Shown piece after piece: positions 7,835 through 16,386 of a stretch of DNA of 31,461 bases. A model generated the notes under the pieces. The model made no database searches, had not been told where the DNA came from, and worked only from the letters and a program-made list of their open reading frames with translations. The stretch covers positions 1 through 31,461 of the forward strand of contig JAYVXF010000290.1 in the NCBI GenBank assembly GCA_043793345.1. Reading direction: 5' to 3'. Position numbers and translations under genes: made by a program. Position 1 is the first letter of the stretch. Each line of letters opens with the position of its first letter. The DNA is from UKL13-2 sp043793345 (GTDB lineage: Bacteria > Pseudomonadota > Gammaproteobacteria > Burkholderiales > Usitatibacteraceae).

Positions 7835-9229
7835 CTATTTTCGCCGCCATTCGGTCACGCCACCGGGCTTATCCTCCAGCACAATGCCGGCGTCGTCGAG
7901 CTGTTGCCGGATGGCATCGGCGCGCGCGAAGTCCTTGCCCTGCTTCGACTGATTGCGCTCTGCAACGAGCGCATCAACATTCATTTGCGCGCTGTCGCTG
8001 GTGGCGGCACCCTGCACAAATACGGCAGGCGGCTCCTGAAAAAATCCCAGTGTCCCACCGAGCGCTTTAAGAATCGCCGCCGTTTCGGCTGACTTGCTGC
8101 GATTGAGTTCGCGGCGGATTTCATGCAGCACGGCAAACGCTGCGGGCGTATCGAAATCGTCCTCCATTGCGGCGCGAAATTTCTGTGCGTAGGCATTATC
8201 CCAATCCAGTTTGGTCTCTGCGGCGGGCGTTTCTTTCAGCGCGATATAAAAACCCAGCAGCGACTGACGCGCGTCTTCGAGCATGTCCCAGGAATAATTT
8301 ATTTCACTGCGATAGTGGCCGCGCAGCAAAAAGTAACGCACCGTCTCGCCGCCCTGCACCGCGTCAAGCTTGTTCAATACGTCACGCAGCGTGAAAAAAT
8401 TGCCCAAGGACTTGGACATTTTTTCATGATCAATATTGAGAAACGCGGCGTGCATCCAGATTCTCGCAAACTGCTTACCCGAATTTTTTTCGAATGCGCC
8501 CTCGGTCTGCGCGATTTCATTCTCATGATGCGGGAACTGTAAATCCAGGCCGCCGCCGTGGATGTCGATCTGCTCGCCCAACACCGCCGCGCACATCGCC
8601 GAGCACTCGATGTGCCAGCCGGGGCGGCCGGGGCCAAAGATAGACGGCCATTGCGGCTCGTTCGGCTTGGCCGCCTTCCACAACACAAAATCGGCAGGGT
8701 CGCGTTTGGCCGAATCGATCGCCACCCGCTCTCCGGCGCGCAAGTCATCCAGATTTTTACCGGATAATTTTCCGTAGCCTTCAAACGCACGCACTGCGTA
8801 ATACACGTCGCCATTGGCGGCGCGATAGGCCATGCCATTAACTTCGAGACGCTGGATGATGTCGAGCATGTGATCGATGTGGTGGGTTGCGCGCGGGCTA
8901 TGGGTCGGGCGCAATAATTTCAGGCGATCAGCATCTGCAAACATCGCATCTGTCATGCGTGTGGTGAGTGCCTCCATTGACTCGTTGTTGGCGTTCGCGC
9001 GCTCGATGATTTTGTCTTCGATGTCGGTGATGTTGCGTACGAAATTCACCGCGTATCCACTGACCGTGAGCCAGCGGGACACCATGTCGAACACGCTGAA
9101 CGTACGGGCGTTACCGATATGAAAAAAGTCATACACGGTCGGCCCGCACAGGTACATGCGAACTTTGCCGGGCTCGATGGTGGTGAGCGGCTGTTTTTGT
9201 CTACCGAGGGTGTTGTAAATCACTTGCAT
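7835..9229 (-). CDS. cysS: Cysteinyl-tRNA synthetase
   Basis: Class I aminoacyl-tRNA synthetase that charges tRNA-Cys; 464 residues, normal length. Zinc-binding cysteine in MYLCGPTVYDF, HIGH-type motif FFHIGNAR, zinc ligands in WHIECSAMC and FPHHENEIAQTEG, and the KMSKS loop in HEKMSKSLGN are all present, followed by the C-terminal DALR helical bundle and a tail ending TEWRRK. The start MQVIYNTLGRQKQPL is the family's usual opening; another ATG lies directly before it, and a TTG further upstream is unlikely. It stands alone on the minus strand between the convergent Nudix gene and the divergent TPR gene. Confidence 0.97.
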   Translation of the reverse strand: MQVIYNTLGRQKQPLTTIEPGKVRMYLCGPTVYDFFHIGNARTFSVFDMVSRWLTVSGYAVNFVRNITDIEDKIIERANANNESMEALTTRMTDAMFADADRLKLLRPTHSPRATHHIDHMLDIIQRLEVNGMAYRAANGDVYYAVRAFEGYGKLSGKNLDDLRAGERVAIDSAKRDPADFVLWKAAKPNEPQWPSIFGPGRPGWHIECSAMCAAVLGEQIDIHGGGLDLQFPHHENEIAQTEGAFEKNSGKQFARIWMHAAFLNIDHEKMSKSLGNFFTLRDVLNKLDAVQGGETVRYFLLRGHYRSEINYSWDMLEDARQSLLGFYIALKETPAAETKLDWDNAYAQKFRAAMEDDFDTPAAFAVLHEIRRELNRSKSAETAAILKALGGTLGFFQEPPAVFVQGAATSDSAQMNVDALVAERNQSKQGKDFARADAIRQQLDDAGIVLEDKPGGVTEWRRK

Positions 9230-9548
9230 CATTGGCTTTCGACAAATCAGGTTCAACAGCGATTCAACGCCGGAAATGTTGCCCGCGCGGGAGCTGGGGT
9301 CTGGAACGAATAAATTGAACGTGGCCGACAGGCGGAAAAAACGGCCCGGTGGCGATCAGGCGGAGCGATCAAATCTCAACAACATCGTGTCCTTCGCCCG
9401 CAAGGAACGACCGCAAACACGCCACGACCCACGGCGCTGCCGGGCGCGGACAAAGGCTGCAAAATTGTGTAGTTCATAACCATTGTTGGTAGAATGACGC
9501 TCTCGTGCAGGACTCTGATTTCCATTTAATTCAACGAATTATAGCAAA
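9230..9548. other. Divergent non-coding gap between cysS and the TPR gene
   Basis: About 320 bp with no convincing gene. It should hold the cysS promoter (minus) and the promoter of the TPR-transpeptidase group (plus). The short open frames here lack start sites and family resemblance. The only element I can point to is a possible promoter at 9465-9495. Confidence 0.5.
9465..9495 (+). promoter_or_regulatory. Possible promoter of the TPR / L,D-transpeptidase group
   Basis: TAGAAT at 9490-9495 is a good -10 hexamer, with TTGTGT at 9465-9470 as a weak -35 at a long 19-bp spacing. It lies 53 bp before the TPR gene ATG. The -10 is more convincing than the -35. Confidence 0.3.
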
Positions 9549-10613
9549 ATGCTCAATGCCAACTTAACCCGCAAACTGCGTTACGGCGCAATCATCTGTG
9601 CGATTTGTTTTTCCGGGGCGACCTATGCAGGTCCCGCAGAAGACACCAAGGACGCGACCAAACTCTATCAACAAGGCAAACTCGACCAGGCGCTGTCGAA
9701 AGTCAACGGCGCGCTGTCACAGCAGCCGAAAGATGCGCAGGGGCGTTTTTTGAAGGGCTTGATCCTGACCGAGCAGAAAAAAAGCGCCGACGCGATTCAG
9801 GTTTTCACCAGCCTGACCGAAGACTATCCGGAGCTGCCTGAGCCTTACAACAACCTCGCCGTGCTATACGCCAATCAGGGTAACTACGACAAAGCCAAAG
9901 CCGCACTTGAGTTAGCCATTCACACCCATCCCAGCTACGCGACCGCGTATGAAAACCTCGGCGACATTTATGCGCAGTTGGCGCGGCGCTCGTATGACAA
10001 AGCGTTGCAGCTCGATAAAGGCAATCTGACCGCGCAGGGCAAGCTGTCGATGGTGAAAGATATTTTCAACCTGCCCAAGCTGGCGTCCGCCGAGCCGGTA
10101 AAAACCGCGACGGTGCAAGTCGCACAGGTTTCCAGGCCCGAGCCAAAAACCGAACCTAAAGCCGAACCTAAAGCCGAACCTAAAGCCGAGGCGAAAGCGG
10201 ATCCCAAGGCTGAACCGATCAAGGTGGCTCCGCCAAGCGTAGCGGCAAAACCAGTCGTCGCAATATCAGGCAACGCCAGCGCCGATATCGCATCGACAAT
10301 CTCCGCGTGGGCGAAAGCATGGGCGGCAAAGGACGCGACCGCTTATCTCGGCTTTTATGCGCCTGATTTCGAGACCCCCGGCGGCATGAAACGCGCCGCG
10401 TGGGAAGCGCAACGCAGGGAGCGGATCGAGCCTAAAAAATCGATCTCGGTCGACGTAAAAATCATCAAGACTTCCGTGCAGGGCAACATTGCCACCGTGG
10501 TGTTTCGCCAGATTTACCGGGCAGACACGCTGAAAAGCGATAACACCAAGACCCTGCGGCTGGTCAAGACTGGCGACCGGTGGTTAATCAACGCCGAACG
10601 CGCCGGCGGTTGA
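9549..10613 (+). CDS. Exported TPR protein with EPKA repeat linker and NTF2-like C-terminal domain
   Basis: Periplasmic protein of 354 residues. A signal peptide ends near ATYAG (about 27); three to four tetratricopeptide repeats follow (about 30-170, e.g. LPEPYNNLAVLYANQGNYDK and ATAYENLGDIYAQL); a charged linker with repeated EPKA (about 195-225) is encoded by a 12-bp tandem repeat; and the last 110 residues form a small alpha+beta domain (AWAKAWAAKDATAYLGFY ... GDRWLINAE) resembling the SnoaL/NTF2-like domain found at the C-terminus of some L,D-transpeptidases. The next gene, an L,D-transpeptidase, ends in the same kind of domain, and the two genes are close or overlapping, so they probably act together at the cell wall. 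No catalytic residues are evident. Confidence 0.85.
   Translation: MLNANLTRKLRYGAIICAICFSGATYAGPAEDTKDATKLYQQGKLDQALSKVNGALSQQPKDAQGRFLKGLILTEQKKSADAIQVFTSLTEDYPELPEPYNNLAVLYANQGNYDKAKAALELAIHTHPSYATAYENLGDIYAQLARRSYDKALQLDKGNLTAQGKLSMVKDIFNLPKLASAEPVKTATVQVAQVSRPEPKTEPKAEPKAEPKAEAKADPKAEPIKVAPPSVAAKPVVAISGNASADIASTISAWAKAWAAKDATAYLGFYAPDFETPGGMKRAAWEAQRRERIEPKKSISVDVKIIKTSVQGNIATVVFRQIYRADTLKSDNTKTLRLVKTGDRWLINAERAGG
10150..10186 (+). repeat. 12-bp in-frame tandem repeat coding for EPKA
   Basis: Three identical units of CGAACCTAAAGC run from 10151 to 10186 with degenerate units on both sides (GAGCCAAAAACC before, GAGGCGAAAGCG after). Each unit codes for four residues of the linker, so slippage would change its length in steps of four residues without a frameshift. 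Confidence 0.85.
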
Positions 10614-10651
10614 TCCGATTGCGGTACGACCACTTTTGGCGGTGGACAACA

Positions 10652-11872
10652 TTGACGAAGCGTAGTTTGCATATCGCTGCCACGAGCGCTGGGGCTACCG
10701 CCGCGATGCTCGGTTTGTCAGCCGCTTTCGCGCAACCAGCGCCGCTCGCCTCGATTGCCTTTAGCAACGAAGTCGAAGCTTCGCTGGTGCGGGCGCTTGA
10801 ATCCTTAAAGACCGAAGGTATCAAGCCTGCTCTGCGGGAGCTTGATGCGACGCTCGCCAAAAATCCAAATTTCCTGCTGGGTCATCTCATCAAAGGTGAC
10901 TTGTTGATGGCCAAGGCCGGCACGCCGACCGCATTCACCGGCACCAAATCGCAACCGGAAATGGTGGCGAGCCTGAAACATGAAGCGCGTGCGCGGCTCG
11001 GCCGTTATTTCGACGGCCCGCCAAGCGGCAGCCTGCCGACTGCTCTTTTGCAACTGTCGCCCGACCAGCCGCACGTGTTGTTGGTGGATAGCGAGAATTC
11101 GCGCCTCTATGTTTATAAAAACGTCGACGGCGCGCCCCGGCATGTTGCTGATTTCTACGTCTCCGTCGGTAAAAATGGCTTGGTCAAAGAACGCGAGGGA
11201 GACCAGCGCACGCCGCTCGGTGTCTATCAAGTCACCTCAAGCGTTGCGCGCGAAAAGCTGATCGATTTTTACGGCCCCGGCGCGTTCCCGATCAATTATC
11301 CGAATGAATGGGACACACGCCACGCCAAAACCGGTTCCGGTATCTGGATCCACGGCACACCATCGACCACCTACAGCCGCCCGCCACGCGCCAGCGACGG
11401 CTGCATGGTGCTCACCAACGATGACTTTGCCCGCGTCGCCCAATTCGTCGTCCCAGGCATCACGCCCATCGTCATCGCCTCGAACGTAAAGTGGCAATCG
11501 CCTGACGACTGGCTCGCCACGCGCGCCGCATTATCGTCGTCGCTCGATGGCTGGAAGCGCGATTGGGAAAGTCTGGACATGGACAAATACCTCGACCACT
11601 ATTCGCAAAAATTTGATGTCGATGGCAAGGGCTTGAGCAACTGGGCGGAGGGCAAACGCCGCATCAATGCGGGCAAGAGTTTTGTCAACGTCGCGATCAC
11701 GAATCTGTCGGTGTTTGAATATCCACTCGCACCGGACGCGTTGCCGATGGTCATCGTTACGTTTGATCAGGATTACAAAAGCAGCAACAACAGCAGCAAG
11801 ATGAAAAAACGCCAGTACTGGCAGCGCGACGGCGAGCAATGGAAAATCATTTATGAAGGTGCGGTTTTGTAA
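10652..11872 (+). CDS. L,D-transpeptidase (YkuD family) with NTF2-like C-terminal domain
   Basis: Exported cell-wall enzyme of about 406 residues that forms 3-3 peptidoglycan cross-links or attaches proteins to peptidoglycan. The YkuD domain has the signature GIWIHGTPS ... SDGCMVL with the catalytic cysteine at 251 in my numbering; a helical N-terminal region precedes it, and a C-terminal NTF2/SnoaL-like domain (GWKRDWESLDMDKYLDHY ... EQWKIIYEG) follows. I chose the TTG at 10652, which has GGTGG 6 nt upstream and starts a compact signal peptide (TKRSLHIAATSAG...SAAFAQ). An ATG at 10580 would overlap the TPR gene by 34 bp and add 24 mostly basic residues; it cannot be excluded. The YkuD call is firm; the precise role is not. 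Confidence 0.88.
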   Translation: MTKRSLHIAATSAGATAAMLGLSAAFAQPAPLASIAFSNEVEASLVRALESLKTEGIKPALRELDATLAKNPNFLLGHLIKGDLLMAKAGTPTAFTGTKSQPEMVASLKHEARARLGRYFDGPPSGSLPTALLQLSPDQPHVLLVDSENSRLYVYKNVDGAPRHVADFYVSVGKNGLVKEREGDQRTPLGVYQVTSSVAREKLIDFYGPGAFPINYPNEWDTRHAKTGSGIWIHGTPSTTYSRPPRASDGCMVLTNDDFARVAQFVVPGITPIVIASNVKWQSPDDWLATRAALSSSLDGWKRDWESLDMDKYLDHYSQKFDVDGKGLSNWAEGKRRINAGKSFVNVAITNLSVFEYPLAPDALPMVIVTFDQDYKSSNNSSKMKKRQYWQRDGEQWKIIYEGAVL

Positions 11873-11935
11873 TCCGGTTCAGCGGCAGGCATTTTAATTT
11901 CAATTTTCAGGGTTTGTTTTCATTCAGGAGCTTTC

Positions 11936-12592
11936 ATGTTTAACCAATCATTCATTTCCCGGTCTGCCGTATGTTGTGCATCGCTGCTGGTGTCATTCGC
12001 GTTCGCACAGAATCCGGTCGACACTGTCAAAGCCAAAGTTGCGCCGAAGGCGACCGAGGCAAAATCTTCATCTTGCAAACTCGATAACAAAGGAACCCCC
12101 GTGAAAGTAAAACTCACCACCTCGATGGGCGCGATCACGCTCGAACTCAACTGCGAAAAAGCCCCCATCTCGACCGAAAATTTCGTGAAGTACGTTGACA
12201 GCGGCCATTACAACGGCACCATTTTCCATCGCGTCATCGGCACCTTCATGATTCAGGGCGGCGGATTCACCAAAGACCTGGTGCAAAAACCCACCAACGC
12301 GGCGATCAAGAATGAAGCCGCCAACGGCCTCAAGAATGACAACTACACCGTCGCCATGGCGCGCACCGGTGTGGTCGACAGCGCAACCACACAATTTTTT
12401 ATCAACGTCAGCAACAATGATTTCCTCAATCACGCCGGGCCCGCCAATTTCGGTTATGCCGTGTTCGGTAAAGTCGTCGAGGGCATGGACGTGATCGACA
12501 AAATCAAGGCGGTCAAAACCGGTGGCAAAGGCATGTTCCCCACCGACGTGCCGCAGGAAACGATTACCATTGAAAAGGCGGAATGCATTTAG
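11936..12592 (+). CDS. ppiA: Periplasmic cyclophilin-type peptidyl-prolyl cis-trans isomerase
   Basis: Proline isomerase of the cyclophilin fold, 218 residues. A signal peptide (about 1-24, ending SFAFAQ) and a short linker lead into the catalytic domain from residue 56 (KVKLTTSMGAITLEL), which has FHRVIGTFMIQGG, the FFIN motif and the GYAVFGKVVEGMDVID strand-helix typical of bacterial cyclophilins. AGGAG lies 6 nt before the ATG at 11936. Many betaproteobacteria carry a periplasmic and a cytoplasmic cyclophilin gene side by side here; only one gene is present, and it has a possible internal start at 12101. It follows the L,D-transpeptidase gene by 63 bp. The symbol is by analogy to the E. 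coli periplasmic enzyme. Confidence 0.92.
   Translation: MFNQSFISRSAVCCASLLVSFAFAQNPVDTVKAKVAPKATEAKSSSCKLDNKGTPVKVKLTTSMGAITLELNCEKAPISTENFVKYVDSGHYNGTIFHRVIGTFMIQGGGFTKDLVQKPTNAAIKNEAANGLKNDNYTVAMARTGVVDSATTQFFINVSNNDFLNHAGPANFGYAVFGKVVEGMDVIDKIKAVKTGGKGMFPTDVPQETITIEKAECI
12090..12103 (+). promoter_or_regulatory. Possible internal ribosome binding site and GTG start inside ppiA
   Basis: AAGGA at 12090-12094 is followed after 6 nt by an in-frame GTG at 12101. Starting here would give a 163-residue protein with no signal peptide, beginning MKVKLTTSMGAI, about the length and opening of cytoplasmic PpiB. It may simply be coincidence in the linker. Confidence 0.35.
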
Positions 12593-12651
12593 CGTTGATT
12601 GAATTTACGTCGGCGGCATGTTGAATGAGCTTGTCCACTGATCAGGCGGCA

Positions 12652-12757
12652 TTTTCTCCCCCCTTTGAAAAAGGGGGGTTGGGGGGGATTTTCGGTAGTC
12701 AAGCTACGGTGACCAGCCACAATCCCCCTCGGTCCCCCTTTTGCAAAGGGGGAAGTA
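12652..12757. repeat. Family-ii-like double-arm palindrome, C/G-tract relative
   Basis: The left arm CTCCCCCCTTTGAAAAAGGG...GGGGGGGATT and the right arm AATCCCCCTCGG...CCCTTTTGCAAAGGGGGAAG each fold into their own hairpin and also pair with each other. It fills the gap between ppiA and lpxH. This is a relative of the CTCCTTCCCCC elements at 21865, 26047 and 28453, with CCCCTTT in place of CCTTCCCCC. Confidence 0.75.
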
Positions 12758-12814
12758 GCACGTAACGAACGCGCTGCAAGTGGCACGCGCTCTGCGGCGA
12801 CGGTGAGGTATCTC

Positions 12815-13546
12815 ATGCGTCCCACACTATTTATTTCCGACCTGCACCTCTGCGCTGAACGCCCGCGCATCACGCGAATTTTTGAGCGCTTCATCACCGG
12901 CACCGCGCCCACCGCTGACGCGTTATACATTCTCGGCGACTTGTTCGAATACTGGATCGGTGACGATCAGTTGGACGTTGATCCGCTGGCCAGAGACGTG
13001 GCGCAGCGGCTATCCGCCCTCGCCGCGTCCGGCACCAGGATTTTTTTCATGCATGGCAATCGGGATTTTTTGATCGGTGAACGTTTCGCGCGCGAGGCCG
13101 GGCTCGACATTCTTGCCGACCCGACGTTGATCAATATTGGCCATGAATCAGTGCTGCTCATGCACGGCGATACGCTGTGTACCGACGACCTGGCCTATCA
13201 ATCGTTTCGCCAGCAAGTGCGCAATCCTGCGTGGCAGCGCGCGACGCTCGCGAGAACAATTGCCGAGCGCCTCGCACTCGCACAATCGATTCGCTCGCAA
13301 AGTGATGTCGAAAAATCGATGAAGCCGGAAGCGATCATGGATGTGAATGCCAATGCCGTTACCGAATCATTTCGCCGTTATCAGTATCCGGTGATGGTGC
13401 ATGGCCATACCCACCGACCCGCGAGACATGAGCACATGGTCGATGGTCGCGCGTGCGTGCGCTGGGTGTTGCAGGACTGGCATGATGTCGGCGGCTACCT
13501 CGCGCACGATGGCGGGGTGTGGCGCAGTGAAATTATAAAGCCCTAG
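12815..13546 (+). CDS. lpxH: UDP-2,3-diacylglucosamine diphosphatase
   Basis: Calcineurin-like metallophosphoesterase of lipid A synthesis that releases UMP from UDP-2,3-diacylglucosamine at the cytoplasmic face of the inner membrane. The 243-residue protein has the metal-binding motifs in order: FISDLHL, GDLFEYWIGDD, MHGNRDF, LMHGD and HGHTHRP. I chose the ATG at 12815, which has GAGG 6 nt upstream; a GTG at 12803 would add four residues. The TAG stop at 13544-13546 lies inside the left arm of family-i repeat copy 3, so the repeat may have replaced the original C-terminus. It converges with metZ. Confidence 0.96.
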   Translation: MRPTLFISDLHLCAERPRITRIFERFITGTAPTADALYILGDLFEYWIGDDQLDVDPLARDVAQRLSALAASGTRIFFMHGNRDFLIGERFAREAGLDILADPTLINIGHESVLLMHGDTLCTDDLAYQSFRQQVRNPAWQRATLARTIAERLALAQSIRSQSDVEKSMKPEAIMDVNANAVTESFRRYQYPVMVHGHTHRPARHEHMVDGRACVRWVLQDWHDVGGYLAHDGGVWRSEIIKP

Positions 13547-13598
13547 CATTGGCGCGCCTTTCAGACACAAAACAGCCTGACAGCCGCACCAGTGCTAG
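13543..13598. repeat. Family-i palindromic repeat, copy 3 (complete)
   Basis: Left arm CTAGCATTGGCGCGCCTTT and right arm, in reverse complement, CTAGCACTGGTGCGGCTG, with TCAG on both inner sides. Its first TAG is the lpxH stop codon. It occupies the gap between the convergent lpxH and metZ genes. Confidence 0.85.
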
Positions 13599-13615
13599 AC
13601 CTTAGCCCTTAATTA

Positions 13616-14794
13616 TCAGCCAAAGCCGCGCTGTAAATCCGCGCAAATGTCTTCAATATTTTCCAGGCCCACCGCCACCCGCAGCAAACCGTGCGAAATC
13701 CCCGATGCATCGCGCTCGGCCTGGCTCACGCGCGCGTGCGTGGTGGTTGCCGGATGGGTGATGGTGGTTTTGGTATCACCCAGATTGGCCGTGATTGAAA
13801 TCATCTGCACTGCGTCGATAACGCGCCACGCGGCGTCGCGACCGCCTCTAACCTCAAACGACACCACTGCGCCCTGCGCGGTGGCCTGGCGCCGCGCCAG
13901 CGCGTGCTGTGGATGCGTAGGCAGACCCGCGTAATGCACCTGCGCCACCTCCGCACGGTTGGCCAACCACTGCGCCAGTTTTAATGCCGATGCCGATTGC
14001 GCGTCCATGCGGATGCGCAAGGTCTCCAGACCCTTCAAACATATCCAGGCGTTAAACGGCGATATTGCGGGCCCGGCAGTACGAACGAATCCGTAAATCG
14101 GCTCGATCAGTTTTTTAGAACCACACACCGCACCTGCGAGCACCCTGCCCTGGCCGTCGATGTATTTGGTGGCCGAATGAATCACTAAATCAGCGCCCTG
14201 TTCGAGCGGACGCTGCAATGCCGGCGTCAACAAACAATTATCGACCGCAAAGATCGCGTTGGCATTGCGGGCGATCCCGGCAATGGCTGCAATGTCGCAA
14301 ATCTCTGCCAGCGGATTCGATGGTGTCTCGCAAAATAACAGCCGCGTATTCGGGCGAACGGCGGCGCGCCATTCATCAACATTGGACGCCGAAACCCAAG
14401 TCGTGTCGACGCCAAATTTCTTGCAGATTTGATCGAACAGCGGCACCACGGTACCAAACACACTGCGCGAGGAAACCAGATGGTCGCCACTCTTCAGCAG
14501 TCCCATCACGGTCGCCGCAATTGCGGCCATGCCGGTGGAGGTCGCCACACAGGCTTCGGCACCCTCGAGCGCTGCCAGGCGATCCTGAAACATCGTCACC
14601 GTCGGATTGGTGAAACGCGAATAGATGTAGCCCGGCTCTTCATTGGCAAATTTGCGCGCCGCCTCGGCCGCACTTTTATAAACGAAACTCGAGGTGAGAA
14701 AAAGCGTTTCGGAATGTTCCTGAAAGTCGCTGCGCAGCTGGCCGGCGCGAACGGCAAGCGTATCGAAGCCGGGTGTTTTTATAATATGGGCCAT
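13616..14794 (-). CDS. metZ: O-succinylhomoserine sulfhydrylase
   Basis: PLP enzyme of the Cys/Met metabolism family that makes homocysteine from O-succinylhomoserine and sulfide; 392 residues. Visible marks are YSRFTNPTV near residue 60, STGMAAI, the PLP phosphate and aspartate region VDNCLLTPALQRPLEQGADL, the PLP lysine in SATKYIDGQGR (K210), and the C-terminal substrate-binding stretch ISITANLGDTKTTITHPA and GLLRVAVGLE. The ATG at 14794 overlaps the purF stop by one base (TGATG), so translation is probably coupled; a TTG one codon upstream is less likely. A purF-metZ pair at the end of this operon is common in betaproteobacteria. Cystathionine gamma-synthase is the nearest alternative. Confidence 0.93.
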   Translation of the reverse strand: MAHIIKTPGFDTLAVRAGQLRSDFQEHSETLFLTSSFVYKSAAEAARKFANEEPGYIYSRFTNPTVTMFQDRLAALEGAEACVATSTGMAAIAATVMGLLKSGDHLVSSRSVFGTVVPLFDQICKKFGVDTTWVSASNVDEWRAAVRPNTRLLFCETPSNPLAEICDIAAIAGIARNANAIFAVDNCLLTPALQRPLEQGADLVIHSATKYIDGQGRVLAGAVCGSKKLIEPIYGFVRTAGPAISPFNAWICLKGLETLRIRMDAQSASALKLAQWLANRAEVAQVHYAGLPTHPQHALARRQATAQGAVVSFEVRGGRDAAWRVIDAVQMISITANLGDTKTTITHPATTTHARVSQAERDASGISHGLLRVAVGLENIEDICADLQRGFG

Positions 14795-16335
14795 CAATTA
14801 ACCGTCGAAAAACCCAGGTCAAGCTGGCTGGACTGCATGACCTGGCCATCTTGTTGCCCGAAAGCCTCGCCATCGCTACGCTCGTTACGATTGGCCTCAA
14901 TGTCGGCAAGATATTCGGCCGTTACCCCACCGGTGATGTAGTTGCCGTCAAAACAGGACGCATCGAACTGCTTGATGTGCGGATTGCAGGCGCGCACGTC
15001 TTCGATCAAATCAGCCAAATCCTGATAGAAAACTTCATCGGCACCGATTGCCGCAGCGATTTCGCTGGCATCGCGATTGGCCGCGATCAATTCGGTGCGC
15101 GACGGCATGTCGATGCCGTACACATTGGCGAATCGTACCGGCGGCGCGGCGGAGGCGAAATACACTTTTTTCGCGCCACAGTCGCGCGCCATCTGCACGA
15201 TTTCTTTCGATGTCGTGCCGCGCACAATTGAATCGTCAACCAGTAAAACGTTTTTGCCTTTGAACTCAATCGCCATCGCGTTCAATTTTTGTCGCACCGA
15301 TTTCTTGCGCTCTTCCTGGCCCGGCATGATGAAGGTGCGGCCGATGTAGCGATTCTTGATAAAGCCTTCGCGGTATTTCACACCCAACACCTGCGCCACT
15401 TCCACGGCTGATGGTCGGCTGGTATCGGGAATCGGAATCACCACGTCGATCTCGATGTTCGGCCGTTCGCGTTTGATCTTTTCGGCGAGCGAGCGGCCCA
15501 TCAAGGCGCGCGTTTCATAGACGGAAATGCCGTCAATCACCGAATCGGGACGCGCCAGATAGACGTATTCAAAGATACATGGATTGAGACTCGCATCCTG
15601 CGCACACTGGCGGCTGAAGAAATTGCCCGAGGTGTCGATCAGGATTGCCTCGCCCGGTGCCACATCGCGCATGATCTCGAATCCCAGCGTGTTGAGCGCG
15701 ACACTTTCGGAGGCGACCATGAATTCGACGCCGTTTTCACTTTCATGCTTGCCAATAATCAACGGGCGAATTCCGTGAGGATCGCGGAATGCCAGCAAGC
15801 CGTAGCCTGCGATCATGGCAACGATGGCGTACGCTCCGCGTGCGCGTCGATGCACCCCTGCGACGGCCGCGAAAATAGCGTCGGGATCCAGCCGCTGCCC
15901 GCGCGCTGACAGGGTCAATTCATGCGCCAGCACATTGAGCAGCACTTCCGAGTCGGAATTGGTATTGACATGCCGCAGGTCATCCTGAAACAGCTCGCGT
16001 TGCAACTCGGCCGTATTGACCAGATTGCCGTTATGGCCGAGCACGATGCCGAACGGGGAATTCACATAGAACGGCTGCGATTCGGCGGCACTCGCAGCCG
16101 AGCCTGCGGTGGGATAACGGCAATGCGCGATCCCCATGTTGCCGGTGAGGCCGCGCATGTCGCGGGTGCGGAAAACGTCACGCACCAAACCCTTGTCCTT
16201 GTGCATGTGAAACGTGCGTCCGTCGGCCGTGACAATGCCCGCTGCGTCCTGACCGCGATGCTGCAACACCATCAGGCCGTCGTACAACAGCTGATTCACC
16301 GGACTTTTCGAAACGATGCCAACGATGCCGCACAT
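14794..16335 (-). CDS. purF: Amidophosphoribosyltransferase
   Basis: First committed enzyme of purine synthesis, making phosphoribosylamine from PRPP and glutamine; 513 residues. The N-terminal nucleophile glutaminase domain begins MCGIVGIVS with catalytic Cys2 after Met removal and continues LQHRGQDAAGI and GNMGIAHCRYPT. The C-terminal phosphoribosyltransferase domain has the PRPP loop VLLVDDSIVRGTTS. The stop overlaps the metZ start by one base. It lies 51 bp after cvpA, in the order usual for proteobacteria. Confidence 0.98.
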   Translation of the reverse strand: MCGIVGIVSKSPVNQLLYDGLMVLQHRGQDAAGIVTADGRTFHMHKDKGLVRDVFRTRDMRGLTGNMGIAHCRYPTAGSAASAAESQPFYVNSPFGIVLGHNGNLVNTAELQRELFQDDLRHVNTNSDSEVLLNVLAHELTLSARGQRLDPDAIFAAVAGVHRRARGAYAIVAMIAGYGLLAFRDPHGIRPLIIGKHESENGVEFMVASESVALNTLGFEIMRDVAPGEAILIDTSGNFFSRQCAQDASLNPCIFEYVYLARPDSVIDGISVYETRALMGRSLAEKIKRERPNIEIDVVIPIPDTSRPSAVEVAQVLGVKYREGFIKNRYIGRTFIMPGQEERKKSVRQKLNAMAIEFKGKNVLLVDDSIVRGTTSKEIVQMARDCGAKKVYFASAAPPVRFANVYGIDMPSRTELIAANRDASEIAAAIGADEVFYQDLADLIEDVRACNPHIKQFDASCFDGNYITGGVTAEYLADIEANRNERSDGEAFGQQDGQVMQSSQLDLGFSTVN

Positions 16336-16386
16336 GTGAAACCCTTTATTGATTTAATCGTCTGCCGCCTGCACTTGCATCATGTT

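Noticed and set aside
9276..9479. Small plus-strand gene in the cysS-TPR gap
   Set aside because: The frame has no convincing start site, is arginine-rich with no family resemblance, and sits where two divergent promoters are expected.
12589..12930. Minus-strand frame across the ppiA-lpxH gap
   Set aside because: It is mostly translated repeat (PQPPFFKGG, CGPRGIV-like peptides) and antisense lpxH.
13543..13598. Classic Rho-independent terminator between lpxH and metZ
   Set aside because: The palindrome is strong but lacks a U tract on either strand; it is listed as a repeat instead.
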